Shown piece by piece: positions 46,839 through 54,329 of a stretch of 64,000 nt of DNA. The DNA is taken from positions 1-64,000 of the IMG/VR virus record IMGVR_UViG_3300031963_000068. One strand, given 5' to 3'. The DNA comes from a virus. How positions within the stretch are numbered: position 1 is the first letter of the stretch; every line of letters begins with the position of its first letter. The position numbers and the translations under genes were made by a program. Below the pieces are notes generated by a model that was not told the DNA's origin, searched no databases, and saw only the letters and a list, made by a program, of their open reading frames with translations.

Positions 46839-47747
46839 TTATTTATCACCAAACATTCTTTGATAAGCTTTTGTAGCAGCTGATTTTTTTGTTTTAATTC
46901 TCTTACCACTTCTTTTATCGTAGTCTGCTTCCCAATCTTTTTTATACTCCTTTTTTCCTCTAAAAGTGTCAATTTCTTTTTTCATAGCACCCTTTTTACG
47001 AGTTAAATATTTAGCAGGTATATGTTTTCCTTTATATTTTTCACCACGAGTTTTTGCTTTTTCTAACAACTCAAAACCAACAATTTTAGAGAAATGCTCT
47101 AAAATTTTATAAATTGCGCTCATCAAATTAGTGGGTTCAATATCATAATCATATTTTAAATCATCACCAAATAATATAATCTTTTCTATTATAGACTCAT
47201 AACCTGTAAATTGAGAAAATAAAAATAACTCTATCAAAAATTCTACTAATTTTGGGTGATATTCTGATAATAATCTTTTCAATGTATTTGATTTTGTAAC
47301 TAAATCTTCTTCAAAAAACTTTGAAAAGAATAGTTGACATTTTTTGATACTTGATAAAACCGGTTCTAAATCTTGTTCTGATATTGATGAGTCCCATTGA
47401 CCTAAATAATAACTTTCGTTTATACCCAAGACCATATAAATATCTTTCTCTATAATATCTAAACCCTCGTCTATTGATTCAACATCCTTTGTGAAATCTG
47501 TCTGATTATCAACATATTTTGCAACGAATAGAGAGTCAATATCAAACTCATACTTTATAGATAAATCATTGAACGTAAAATTAATTACCAATTCATGGTC
47601 TTCTTTATTTTGCCACTCATACATTATATTTTGAGTATTGACTGATACATTATCAATAAGGTCTTTTAATTCGGACATTTTTGCATCAATTAAATTATCA
47701 GAATTTTCTATAAATTCTCTTATAAACTCGTTAAACTTTTTTATCAT
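46839..47747 (-). CDS. Protein with capsid-targeting-like N-terminus and basic tail
   Basis: 302 residues from ATG 47747; a TTG one codon upstream is an alternative. N-terminus MIKKFNEFIREFIENS is nearly a copy of the T4 targeting peptide plan, with I-R-E. Residues 20-235 are helical and acidic. The last ~65 residues are basic: KHIPAKYLTRKKGAMKKEI, then GKKEYKKDW and RIKTKKSAATKAYQRMF. The layout (targeting end, acidic core, basic tail) matches the two neighbouring genes. A TTAATATATA box ends 4 nt before the ATG. Confidence 0.6.
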   Translation of the reverse strand: MIKKFNEFIREFIENSDNLIDAKMSELKDLIDNVSVNTQNIMYEWQNKEDHELVINFTFNDLSIKYEFDIDSLFVAKYVDNQTDFTKDVESIDEGLDIIEKDIYMVLGINESYYLGQWDSSISEQDLEPVLSSIKKCQLFFSKFFEEDLVTKSNTLKRLLSEYHPKLVEFLIELFLFSQFTGYESIIEKIILFGDDLKYDYDIEPTNLMSAIYKILEHFSKIVGFELLEKAKTRGEKYKGKHIPAKYLTRKKGAMKKEIDTFRGKKEYKKDWEADYDKRSGKRIKTKKSAATKAYQRMFGDK

Positions 47748-47751
47748 CAAT

Positions 47752-47761
47752 TATATATTAA
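47752..47761 (-). promoter_or_regulatory. TTAATATATA box, 4 nt upstream of ATG 47747
   Basis: TTAATATATA then ATTG then ATG; the regular spacing supports the ATG over the TTG at 47750. Confidence 0.5.
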
Positions 47762-47837
47762 TTTCTAAGTAGAATATATATTAACTTTTAATAAACAAAA
47801 TAAACATTTTGAATATACCATGTAAATAACTAAGTGC

Positions 47838-48620
47838 ATGTCTCATAAAATTAAGTTTAACATCAAAAAAGAAAGTTTTTCAGATTTTATAGAAAAATTG
47901 TCAGATCTAACACATATAGACGATACTATAAAACTCAAAATTGATAATGAACACATACTAATGTATTCTGTTCTTGGTGGTAATGTTATGCTTGCTTTCA
48001 AAAACTACCTAATAAAAACAAAAGAAATTTTAGAAAGCAAAGAAGAAATAGAATATGACTATGATATAATTTTAGCTAATTCAAAAAAATTAGTAAAAAA
48101 TCTCAATTTCATTAAAGACTCTGAAAAAATAACAATCGAATTTAATTGTAAACAATCACCAGATGATGAGTCAGTAATGAATGCTAGATCTATACAAGTA
48201 GTTGGTGGCAAACTAAAGGTAAATTGGCTAGCTGGTGAAAGATATGAAATGAAAGACATAAATAAAAAGGTTCTAAACCAAAGGCTTGATTTAAAAAATA
48301 GAAAATGGTGTTTTGCATTGACTAATCAAGAATTTACTGACGTAAAAAAATTATCATCTATAAATTCTGATAAAATTATTAACATAAATGTAAATTCTGG
48401 AAATGTTGTTTTATCTGAAAATGCCGCCTGGGAATTAGAAATTGGTAACATAGAAGATAGAAACGCTAGTTTAATTCTTAACAAAAGATTTTTAAATTGT
48501 ATAAACGCCGAAAGAGAAACAATTGAGTTTAGTATGTTTGATACATTCATTTTAATAAAAGACGAAGAAACAAATTTGATGCTATCATATGAACAAGATT
48601 TTTCTGACGATGATGTATAA
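47838..48620 (+). CDS. 45: DNA polymerase sliding clamp-like protein (gp45-like)
   Basis: 260 residues, near T4 gp45 size (228). The clamp tethers polymerase to DNA and in T4 also activates late transcription. Two-domain strand/helix pattern typical of clamps: a mid-protein helix start CFALTNQEFTDVKKLS, then IININVNSGNVVLSE, the last helix ASLILNKRFLNCI and closing strands FDTFILIKDEETNLMLSYE with an acidic tail. Same-strand position just before polymerase parallels the T4 45...43 order, although clamp-loader genes are absent here. Sequence support is structural rather than motif-based. Confidence 0.6.
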   Translation: MSHKIKFNIKKESFSDFIEKLSDLTHIDDTIKLKIDNEHILMYSVLGGNVMLAFKNYLIKTKEILESKEEIEYDYDIILANSKKLVKNLNFIKDSEKITIEFNCKQSPDDESVMNARSIQVVGGKLKVNWLAGERYEMKDINKKVLNQRLDLKNRKWCFALTNQEFTDVKKLSSINSDKIININVNSGNVVLSENAAWELEIGNIEDRNASLILNKRFLNCINAERETIEFSMFDTFILIKDEETNLMLSYEQDFSDDDV

Positions 48621-48634
48621 TAATTAATAATAAA

Positions 48635-48988
48635 ATGTTTACTAGAGAAAGTGTAAAATTAATAAAGCTAAAGAGAAGATTAATCTTTTCTTATTTCATA
48701 ATATTGATATTATCAGTTTGGATTAAAAACAAATTTGATGATTTAAAATTTCAAGAAGATGAAAATTCAATATTAATGATGGATTTATTAGAAAAAGATA
48801 AAGAAATTAAGAAATTAAAAAATGAACTAACCAATTGCGATAGTGCTAAAATTCTTGTTCATAAACCCCAAATAAAGAAAAAAATAATAAATAAAGAAAA
48901 AGTTGAAAATTTAGAACAAAAAGTTGATTCATCAAAATCAATTCAAATTGAAATAGAATCAAAGGATACTCTAAAAATTAATAACTAG
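48635..48988 (+). CDS. Small membrane protein with coiled coil
   Basis: 117 residues. Positively charged N-terminus (KLIKLKRR) then one membrane helix LIFSYFIILILSVWI, giving an N-in topology, followed by a coiled coil (DLLEKDKEIKKLKNELTNC). The plan resembles inner-membrane spanins (Rz-like), but it sits between the clamp-like and IF3 genes, so this is tentative. The IF3 gene begins directly after its stop. Confidence 0.5.
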   Translation: MFTRESVKLIKLKRRLIFSYFIILILSVWIKNKFDDLKFQEDENSILMMDLLEKDKEIKKLKNELTNCDSAKILVHKPQIKKKIINKEKVENLEQKVDSSKSIQIEIESKDTLKINN

Positions 48989-49513
48989 ATGAGAAAAAGA
49001 CCAGAAATAAAAAGAAAACACAAAATTAACGAAGAGATAAAATCTTTTGAAGTAAGAATTGTTGGTGATGGTGAACCAAAAGTTATCAAAACAAGTTTAG
49101 CAATCAAAATTGCTCAAGACCAAGAAAAAGATTTAATTCTAATTAATGAAAGTCAAAATCCACCAATAGTAAGAATTGAAGATTATAATAGATTTCTATA
49201 TCATCAAGAAAAAATTGAGAAAGAAAAGAAGAAAAATTCTAATCAATCTCAATTAAAGGAAATACAACTTTCTACAGAAATATCCGACCATGATTTACAA
49301 ATTAAAGCTAAGAAAGCAAATGAATTTTTAAAAGATGGAGATAAAGTTAAATGTGTAATACTTTTAAAAGGTCGACAAAAAGCAAATCCTGAAAGAGGAC
49401 AAATCACTATGTTAAAATTTGCATCATTAGTTGAAGAGTTAGGTGTTCCTGAAAGTCTACCAAAGCTTGAATCGTCTAAGTGGCTAATGATGGTAAAACC
49501 AAAAAAGAAATAA
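48989..49513 (+). CDS. infC: Translation initiation factor IF-3
   Basis: 174 residues, full length for bacterial IF3 (~180). IF3 binds the 30S subunit, keeps subunits apart and checks start codon and initiator tRNA. N-domain ~12-75: INEEIKSFEVRIVGDGEP and PPIVRIEDYNRFLYHQEK, matching the family's PPVCRIMDYGK region. Lys-rich linker ~75-88. C-domain ~88-172: KEIQLSTEISDHDLQIKAKK, FLKDGDKVKCVILLKGRQ and a final SSKWLMMVKPKK. ATG immediately follows the previous stop. Unlike many bacterial infC genes it starts with ATG rather than AUU, so the usual autoregulation is not expected. Confidence 0.93.
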   Translation: MRKRPEIKRKHKINEEIKSFEVRIVGDGEPKVIKTSLAIKIAQDQEKDLILINESQNPPIVRIEDYNRFLYHQEKIEKEKKKNSNQSQLKEIQLSTEISDHDLQIKAKKANEFLKDGDKVKCVILLKGRQKANPERGQITMLKFASLVEELGVPESLPKLESSKWLMMVKPKKK

Positions 49514-49542
49514 ACTTTTAATTTATAGTTCATAAAATATCT

Positions 49543-50970
49543 ATGACTAAAGAAGAAAAGATTAAAAAAATAGACCTTCTAAAAAAGAAAGCCTCTGACT
49601 TAAAAAAGGAAGTAGACTATTATAACGCATTACAACTTGCCCTAAAATTGGTATTGAACGGTAGTTATGGCGCATTTGCTACTTCTTATTTCATACTCTA
49701 TAACAATCACGTAGCAGGAACAATTACAGCACAAGGTCGAGACTTGACCAGAACAATGGATAAAGTCAACGAAGAATATTGGTACAAACAATGGCATAAT
49801 GACCATGAACTACATTTTAAACTAGGAATAAAAAATGTAACACCCCTAACTAAGGATGAACATGTATCAATTTATGCAGATACCGACTCTTTATTTGTTA
49901 CTTTCAAACCAGCTATTGACCATTGTGATTGGAAAAATATAATTTTTGACAATTTAGATGCCATAGAGAAAAAATTTATTATTTATACACCAGAAGAGGA
50001 TTTTATTTGCAAAAATAAAAATTGCATTGGTGTTACAAATAAAATTGAGGAGTTACAAAATTTTCTTAAAGAAGATTACGAACTAATTATCTTTGATGGT
50101 CATTTCATAAAAGACAGAAAGATAAACTCTATGATAGATGAAGGTGTCTTCACATCAGAAATAAGATGGAATTGGTCAAATGAAACTGATTTTATACAAG
50201 GATTAGACCACTTCAGATACGCTGGATATTTTAAAAAGTGTTTAGAAGAATATGCTGAGTCTTTTGGTGTCGAAAATAAAGAAGATTTTGAACTCGAAAG
50301 AATTTCAGAGTCAATAATAAACATAGCAAAAAAGAAATATATACAACACATTCTTTTTGAGGACGGAATTCCCTATGAAAGACTAAACTATATTTATCCA
50401 AAGGGAGTAGAACTAGTAAGATCCTCTACACCTGCCTTTGCAAGAGAAAAAATTGTAAACATAGTAAAGTATCTTTTCTCTCATCCAGACACTTTTAATA
50501 TAAAAGATTTATTAAAATTGGTGAAACAACTGAGAAAAGAATTTGAATTAGCGGATATTGATGATATAGCAATGCAATCTTCTTGCTCTAATTATGACAT
50601 AAAAGTATTAAATGATAAAACACTTCCGTTACAATTTGTATCAGGTGCTCACTTTGCAGTAAAATCAGCAGCTCACTATAACTATCTTTTATCTAAAGAT
50701 AAAAATATGCAGCAAAAGTATGAATTTATTAAATCAGGAACTAAAATTAAATACTATGTCTGTAAAGACAAATCTATCACCGATATGTTTGCTTATATTA
50801 GAGGTTCTTTTCCAATGGAGTTTGCGCCACAGATAGACTTCGATGAGCAATTTGAAAAATCAATTCTTTCACCAATTAATTCAATTATTGAACCATTAGG
50901 AATGCCTGAAATTACTAAAAGACTTTCAGTAGTTATGGATATTTTCTCAGGATTCGGAAAAGGCTTTTAA
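49543..50970 (+). CDS. 43: Family B DNA polymerase, C-terminal (palm/thumb) half, gp43-type
   Basis: 475 residues. Contains polymerase motif B (K35-LVLNG-S41-Y-G) and motif C (YA-D113-T-D115-SLFV), followed by a thumb region like T4 gp43 (RSSTPAFAREKIVNIVKYLF, later FVSGAHFAVKSAAHYNYLL). The exonuclease domain and motif A (D-x2-SLYPS) are absent and no upstream in-frame sequence supplies them; the preceding gene is IF3. So this is one part of a split polymerase, as known for some T4 relatives. Residues ~140-200 hold an insertion with CKNKNC. The C-terminal FSGFGKGF may be a clamp-binding tail. Confidence 0.85.
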   Translation: MTKEEKIKKIDLLKKKASDLKKEVDYYNALQLALKLVLNGSYGAFATSYFILYNNHVAGTITAQGRDLTRTMDKVNEEYWYKQWHNDHELHFKLGIKNVTPLTKDEHVSIYADTDSLFVTFKPAIDHCDWKNIIFDNLDAIEKKFIIYTPEEDFICKNKNCIGVTNKIEELQNFLKEDYELIIFDGHFIKDRKINSMIDEGVFTSEIRWNWSNETDFIQGLDHFRYAGYFKKCLEEYAESFGVENKEDFELERISESIINIAKKKYIQHILFEDGIPYERLNYIYPKGVELVRSSTPAFAREKIVNIVKYLFSHPDTFNIKDLLKLVKQLRKEFELADIDDIAMQSSCSNYDIKVLNDKTLPLQFVSGAHFAVKSAAHYNYLLSKDKNMQQKYEFIKSGTKIKYYVCKDKSITDMFAYIRGSFPMEFAPQIDFDEQFEKSILSPINSIIEPLGMPEITKRLSVVMDIFSGFGKGF

Positions 50971-51665
50971 AATACTTTATGATAAACTAAATTAGATTTA
51001 GGAAAACTCAAGTATTCCGGAGTTACTTGATGATTATATGTTCTATATATGTAACATTCATTATCGTTTATAGCCACAAAAAAGTTAGTGACAAGTGGTT
51101 TTAAATGACCTCTACATCTTGCAAAATCTCTAAATTTACCAGTAGTTAAATTATCAAGAGGTTTTACTTGAGCAGATTTAACACCACCATTTATTTCCCA
51201 AAAGATATCGTAACCTTCCTCGTCTCTTTTTCTACTAGGACTAAATGGTTCTATTAAAATACCTTTTGAGTCGTAGTATTCAATTAAAACATCTTTTGCT
51301 TTTTGCTCTAATCCTCTACCTCTATTGTAAGAGTTTGTCAGAATGTTTATAACATTTTTGAAATATTGACCATTCGGATGATATAACTCAAATTCATTAT
51401 TTGAAATCCAAGTAGTTAAATCATCTATTGTTTTAGTTGGTGATATATTATTGACATAATCTATTAATAATCTGTTATTTTTTGACAATCTAAGAATTTC
51501 AGCCACTATTTTCATACCATGAGCCTTTACCCAATACCTATTTATATAACCCCAAATATTTCTACAAGATTTTATAAGAGCTGTTCCTATCTTATCTTTA
51601 TCGTCCTCTGTTAGAGCATTTGTTAGAGACTCATTAAAATTGAGCCAATTCTTAATATTTTCCAT
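50967..51665 (-). CDS. Possible PD-(D/E)XK nuclease with capsid-targeting-like N-terminus
   Basis: 232 residues. Residues 114-170 resemble a restriction-endonuclease fold core: RGRGLE120QKAKDVLIEYY, then G-Y-D153-I-F-W-E and A-Q166-V-K168, i.e. E...D...QxK. N-terminus MENIKNWLNFNES fits the shared motif. The first 100 residues are helical. If real, this would be a packaged DNA nuclease; nickase and pseudo-enzyme alternatives remain. It overlaps the polymerase stop by 4 nt on the opposite strand; a TTTAATATATA box ends 6 nt before the ATG. Confidence 0.5.
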   Translation of the reverse strand: MENIKNWLNFNESLTNALTEDDKDKIGTALIKSCRNIWGYINRYWVKAHGMKIVAEILRLSKNNRLLIDYVNNISPTKTIDDLTTWISNNEFELYHPNGQYFKNVINILTNSYNRGRGLEQKAKDVLIEYYDSKGILIEPFSPSRKRDEEGYDIFWEINGGVKSAQVKPLDNLTTGKFRDFARCRGHLKPLVTNFFVAINDNECYIYRTYNHQVTPEYLSFPKSNLVYHKVF

Positions 51666-51671
51666 TTGAGG

Positions 51672-51682
51672 TATATATTAAA
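51672..51682 (-). promoter_or_regulatory. TTTAATATATA box, 6 nt upstream of ATG 51665
   Basis: TTTAATATATA then CCTCAA then ATG. Confidence 0.45.
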
Positions 51683-51688
51683 GTAGGA

Positions 51689-51694
51689 TATATA
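51689..51694 (+). promoter_or_regulatory. TATATA box, 4 nt upstream of ATG 51699
   Basis: GGATATATA then ATTT then ATG, seven bases from the divergent box at 51672-51682. Confidence 0.4.
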
Positions 51695-51698
51695 ATTT

Positions 51699-51929
51699 AT
51701 GAAAAATGAAGAATTATATCAGGAGTACCTTACTTATTTAGATTGGAGATTAAGTGAGAAAAAAATTAATAAAGGAAAATACTCACTATTAAAAATGAGC
51801 AGATCGGCTTTTGAAGATTTCAAAGTTAGAATAGAAAATGATGAAACTTTTAATGATGTGATAATAGAACTTATGAAAACTGAAATTAGAGATAAAAAAA
51901 TAGATGACATTTTCGATGACTTTGATTGA
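51699..51929 (+). CDS. Small hypothetical protein
   Basis: 76 residues, helical and charged (YQEYLTYLDWRLSEKKINK ... IDDIFDDFD). No family recognised. First of a short rightward series; the following gene begins 7 nt downstream or overlaps it by 26 nt. Confidence 0.55.
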   Translation: MKNEELYQEYLTYLDWRLSEKKINKGKYSLLKMSRSAFEDFKVRIENDETFNDVIIELMKTEIRDKKIDDIFDDFD

Positions 51930-51936
51930 AAAAATT

Positions 51937-52308
51937 ATGGTTAATAAAAGTTCAGTTTCATTCTATAATGGAATTGACTTTGACTTAATAATGAAGCATG
52001 CAAAAGACGGCACTGACGGATTCATATTTTGTTTTATAAAAAATTGGGCAGATGAGGTAAAATCATGGGAAAGAAATTGTAAAATAAATTCAGTACTGAC
52101 TAATGAGTTTATCAAAAAATTTAAAAGTAAAGATATTGAGAATGACTTTGTATCAATTTATCAATTAGATGGTATTGAAATTAAAGTTTTATTAGAAATA
52201 ATAAAAGAAAAAATAGTTAATAAAAACTTATTAAATCAAACATATATACACGATGGTGATTTAGACAAAGGGGCCTGGAAGATAGTAAAAACAAGGCTTT
52301 CAAACTAA
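51937..52308 (+). CDS. Hypothetical protein
   Basis: 123 residues from ATG 51937 (MVNKSSVSFYNGIDFDLIMK); an in-frame ATG at 51904 would overlap the previous gene. The chosen start follows an A-rich stretch and leaves 7 nt between genes. Mixed alpha/beta with FIFCFIKNWADEVKSW. No family recognised. Confidence 0.5.
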   Translation: MVNKSSVSFYNGIDFDLIMKHAKDGTDGFIFCFIKNWADEVKSWERNCKINSVLTNEFIKKFKSKDIENDFVSIYQLDGIEIKVLLEIIKEKIVNKNLLNQTYIHDGDLDKGAWKIVKTRLSN

Positions 52309-52309
52309 A

Positions 52310-52315
52310 TATATA
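52310..52315 (+). promoter_or_regulatory. TATATA box, 5 nt upstream of ATG 52321
   Basis: AAATATATA then TCATA then ATG. Confidence 0.4.
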
Positions 52316-52320
52316 TCATA

Positions 52321-52836
52321 ATGAAAAGCACATCACATACTATGAAACATTTGATGAGATATGAGGGTTACACATCTAAAGAAAGAGTAGATGATATTTT
52401 AGATAAGATTTCTAAGTATGGTATAAAATCGCTTACTCCTATGGAAAAGGAATTTTTAGACTCACATAAATCAGGAGAAGAAGAAAAATATCATGACAAA
52501 TTAGCTAAATCTGAAACAGAAACAACATTCGAGGATGATAATGGCTATTTCAAATTTGAATTTGATTCATGTGAAGATTATGGTGATGAGACTCACTATT
52601 TAGGAACTCTTTATGTTCCTGATTTGAAATGGCCAAATGGCAAAAAAATTGAAGGCAGACTAGAAGGAAGATTAATTGTTTTTTCAAATGGGCAAGTATC
52701 TCCAGATTTTTACTCCATACAAAAAGATCCTAAATCAGGTGATCACTATGATGTATTTGAGTTTTGTAACGGATTAGAATATGAACTTGACTCATTTTTA
52801 GACTATGTAGCCTCTGAATTAGAACAAAAAGATTAA
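52321..52836 (+). CDS. Protein with Bacteroidota-type LDKISKxGxxSLT segment
   Basis: 171 residues. Residues ~22-50 read ERVDDILDKISKYGIKSLTP and then EKEFLDSHKSG, resembling the DUF6576-type C-terminal tail of Bacteroidota rhomboid proteases, which supports a host in that phylum. The rest is acidic beta structure with ends DSFLDYVASELEQKD. A second ATG at codon 8 would expose MKHLMRYEGYTSKE, fitting the targeting-like motif, but the TATATA box spacing favours the first ATG. Confidence 0.55.
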   Translation: MKSTSHTMKHLMRYEGYTSKERVDDILDKISKYGIKSLTPMEKEFLDSHKSGEEEKYHDKLAKSETETTFEDDNGYFKFEFDSCEDYGDETHYLGTLYVPDLKWPNGKKIEGRLEGRLIVFSNGQVSPDFYSIQKDPKSGDHYDVFEFCNGLEYELDSFLDYVASELEQKD

Positions 52837-52875
52837 TTTCAAAATTTTATATATACAAAAAAAATAAGAATTAAA

Positions 52876-53367
52876 ATGATTAAAAGATATAATCAATTTG
52901 TAAAAGGTAAAGTAAATGAAGACTATGAAATGGAAGCAGAATTAGAGGCTCCTGTAAAAAATTTACCTTCTTTAGGTGGAAGACCACCTGTTAATCCACC
53001 GGTTGAAATGGAATCTGAATTCGAAGGTGAGGAAGAGGAAGTAGCAACTGATAAATATGAGTTAGCATTACAGAAATTAGCCGATGCTGCTGGTGTTGAG
53101 TTTACACCTGGTCAAAAATCAGTTGTAATTGATGGAAAAGAAATTACCTATCCTGCTGAAACCGAAAAATATCATATAAAGGGTGTGAAAAAATCATTTA
53201 CGACCGTTGAAGACGTTTTAGCAAATTTAGGAGGTCAATCAAACACTCCAACTGAAAGGTCAGAGGAAGCAAAAGATGAGTTATCCTCTATAAAAGATGA
53301 AGAAGTTTTAGATTCATCAGAACAATTTGAATCAAAAAGTTATAAATTTAAAAGATTCAAAAAATGA
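52876..53367 (+). CDS. Acidic protein with capsid-targeting-like N-terminus and basic C-terminus
   Basis: 163 residues. N-terminus MIKRYNQFVKGKVNED closely matches the shared motif. A Pro-rich linker (GGRPPVNPPVEMESEF) precedes an acidic segment, a small alpha/beta stretch (KSVVIDGKEITYPAE), and a basic end FESKSYKFKRFKK. The TATATATA box is ~24 nt upstream. The stop overlaps the ATG of a lipoprotein gene (ATGA), so the two are coupled. Confidence 0.6.
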   Translation: MIKRYNQFVKGKVNEDYEMEAELEAPVKNLPSLGGRPPVNPPVEMESEFEGEEEEVATDKYELALQKLADAAGVEFTPGQKSVVIDGKEITYPAETEKYHIKGVKKSFTTVEDVLANLGGQSNTPTERSEEAKDELSSIKDEEVLDSSEQFESKSYKFKRFKK

Positions 53368-53480
53368 AATTAATAATTTTACTAGTCATTTCTATTATGT
53401 TGTTTTCTTGTAAAACATCAAAAAATAGTAATTGTGATGCTTACTCACAAAAAGAAATAAAAAAAGACCATCAAATTTGA
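53364..53480 (+). CDS. Very small lipoprotein
   Basis: 38 residues starting in an ATGA overlap with the previous gene. MKLIILLVISIMLFSCK is a lipoprotein signal peptide with lipobox L-F-S-C16, leaving a mature peptide of 23 residues (CKTSKNSNCDAYSQKEIKK...). The stop codon lies inside the terminator hairpin. Size and position 18 nt from a convergent holin candidate recall outer-membrane spanins (Rz1-like), but superinfection-exclusion lipoproteins look similar. Confidence 0.65.
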   Translation: MKLIILLVISIMLFSCKTSKNSNCDAYSQKEIKKDHQI

Positions 53481-53490
53481 TGGTCTTTTT
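53462..53490. terminator. Bidirectional terminator overlapping the lipoprotein stop
   Basis: Near-perfect palindrome AAAGACCATCAAA/TTTGATGGTCTTT with A and T runs on each side, between convergent genes. Confidence 0.85.
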
Positions 53491-53497
53491 TATTTTA

Positions 53498-53803
53498 CTA
53501 TTCAGCTTGTTTTTCTTTTTGAATTTTGTTAATTATATACCCCGAAACTGCAAATTCAGCCGCTGCCCAAAGTAAAAATTCACCCATAGTCAATGTTGAA
53601 TGTTTTTCTAAAAGGAAGAAAATCATACCCCACTGAGCTATTATGAAAGCTAAACCTGATTCAATTCTTTTCTTAGAAAAATAAGAATCTTTTGATGAAT
53701 AAATGTTAATCAATTCTTTGATACCCCATTTAATATTTGACCACCCAAAAAACATTTTTTTATCTGTTTTTGTGACCGGTGTTGTTTTTTTTTCGTTTGC
53801 CAT
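53498..53803 (-). CDS. Two-TM membrane protein, holin candidate
   Basis: 101 residues. A charged N-terminus is followed by two hydrophobic helices, GLAFIIAQWGMIFFLLEK (~49-66) and FLLWAAAEFAVSGYII (~76-91), and a short charged tail. Size and layout suit a class II-type holin. It has its own leader with TATATA ~26 nt upstream. No enzymatic motif; an unrelated small membrane protein is possible. Confidence 0.5.
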   Translation of the reverse strand: MANEKKTTPVTKTDKKMFFGWSNIKWGIKELINIYSSKDSYFSKKRIESGLAFIIAQWGMIFFLLEKHSTLTMGEFLLWAAAEFAVSGYIINKIQKEKQAE

Positions 53804-53853
53804 AGTGATTAATTTTCTTTTATATATTTTTTAGGAGAAACGGATTTTGGCAA

Positions 53854-53859
53854 TATATA
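53854..53859 (+). promoter_or_regulatory. TATATA box, 5 nt upstream of ATG 53865
   Basis: AATATATA then TCTAA then ATG. Confidence 0.4.
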
Positions 53860-53864
53860 TCTAA

Positions 53865-54329
53865 ATGAATATTTTTAAAGTAATTAAATTTTTGATTTCT
53901 TCAAAACATTCTCATTTTTTATCAGTTGATAAAAAAACATATAAAAAATGGAAATGGCTTATAATAGCAGCGGTCAAAATAAACAAAGAATATAAATCAG
54001 TAGAGATTTTTAGAAAAAAGTTCAAAGTATTAGAAGACTTTGTTGTTGTTGGATTGAAATATAATGGTAAAAATGTAAGGAGGAGAACTTCTGGTTTCGC
54101 AAAAGAATTTATAGAACAAAACGATGACGCTAAATGTCTTTATTGTGATAAAATACTTACTTCTGAAAACGCCACGGCCGACCATATAATTCCAATATCA
54201 GAGGGTGGCAATAACTGCCAAGTAAATTTAGTAGTTTGTTGTAAGGATTGTAATGTAGAAAGAGGCAATTTAGATTTCAAATTTTATCTATCAAAGAAGA
54301 ATGTTAAAAAAATTAAACATTTTATTTAA
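53865..54329 (+). CDS. HNH endonuclease
   Basis: 154 residues. HNH core: C91-L-Y-C94, T-A-D106-H107-I-I-P, N121-L-V-V-C-C126-K-D-C129-N-x-E-R-G-N. The two CxxC pairs bind structural zinc; H107 is the catalytic histidine. N-terminal ~85 residues are basic, probably DNA-binding. Free-standing, so it may be a homing endonuclease. No intron is visible next to it, but a split polymerase gene lies 3 kb away. The end overlaps the convergent gene by 8 nt. Confidence 0.85.
   Translation: MNIFKVIKFLISSKHSHFLSVDKKTYKKWKWLIIAAVKINKEYKSVEIFRKKFKVLEDFVVVGLKYNGKNVRRRTSGFAKEFIEQNDDAKCLYCDKILTSENATADHIIPISEGGNNCQVNLVVCCKDCNVERGNLDFKFYLSKKNVKKIKHFI

Noticed and set aside
47748-47750. TTG start one codon upstream of ATG 47747
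   Set aside because: The TTAATATATA box to ATG spacing of 4 nt matches the other genes, so the ATG is preferred.
49543-49700. Possible intron or intein as the cause of the missing polymerase N-terminus
   Set aside because: No intron-like structure or intein blocks are visible between IF3 and motif B; the gene has a normal start and the upstream sequence is fully used by other genes.
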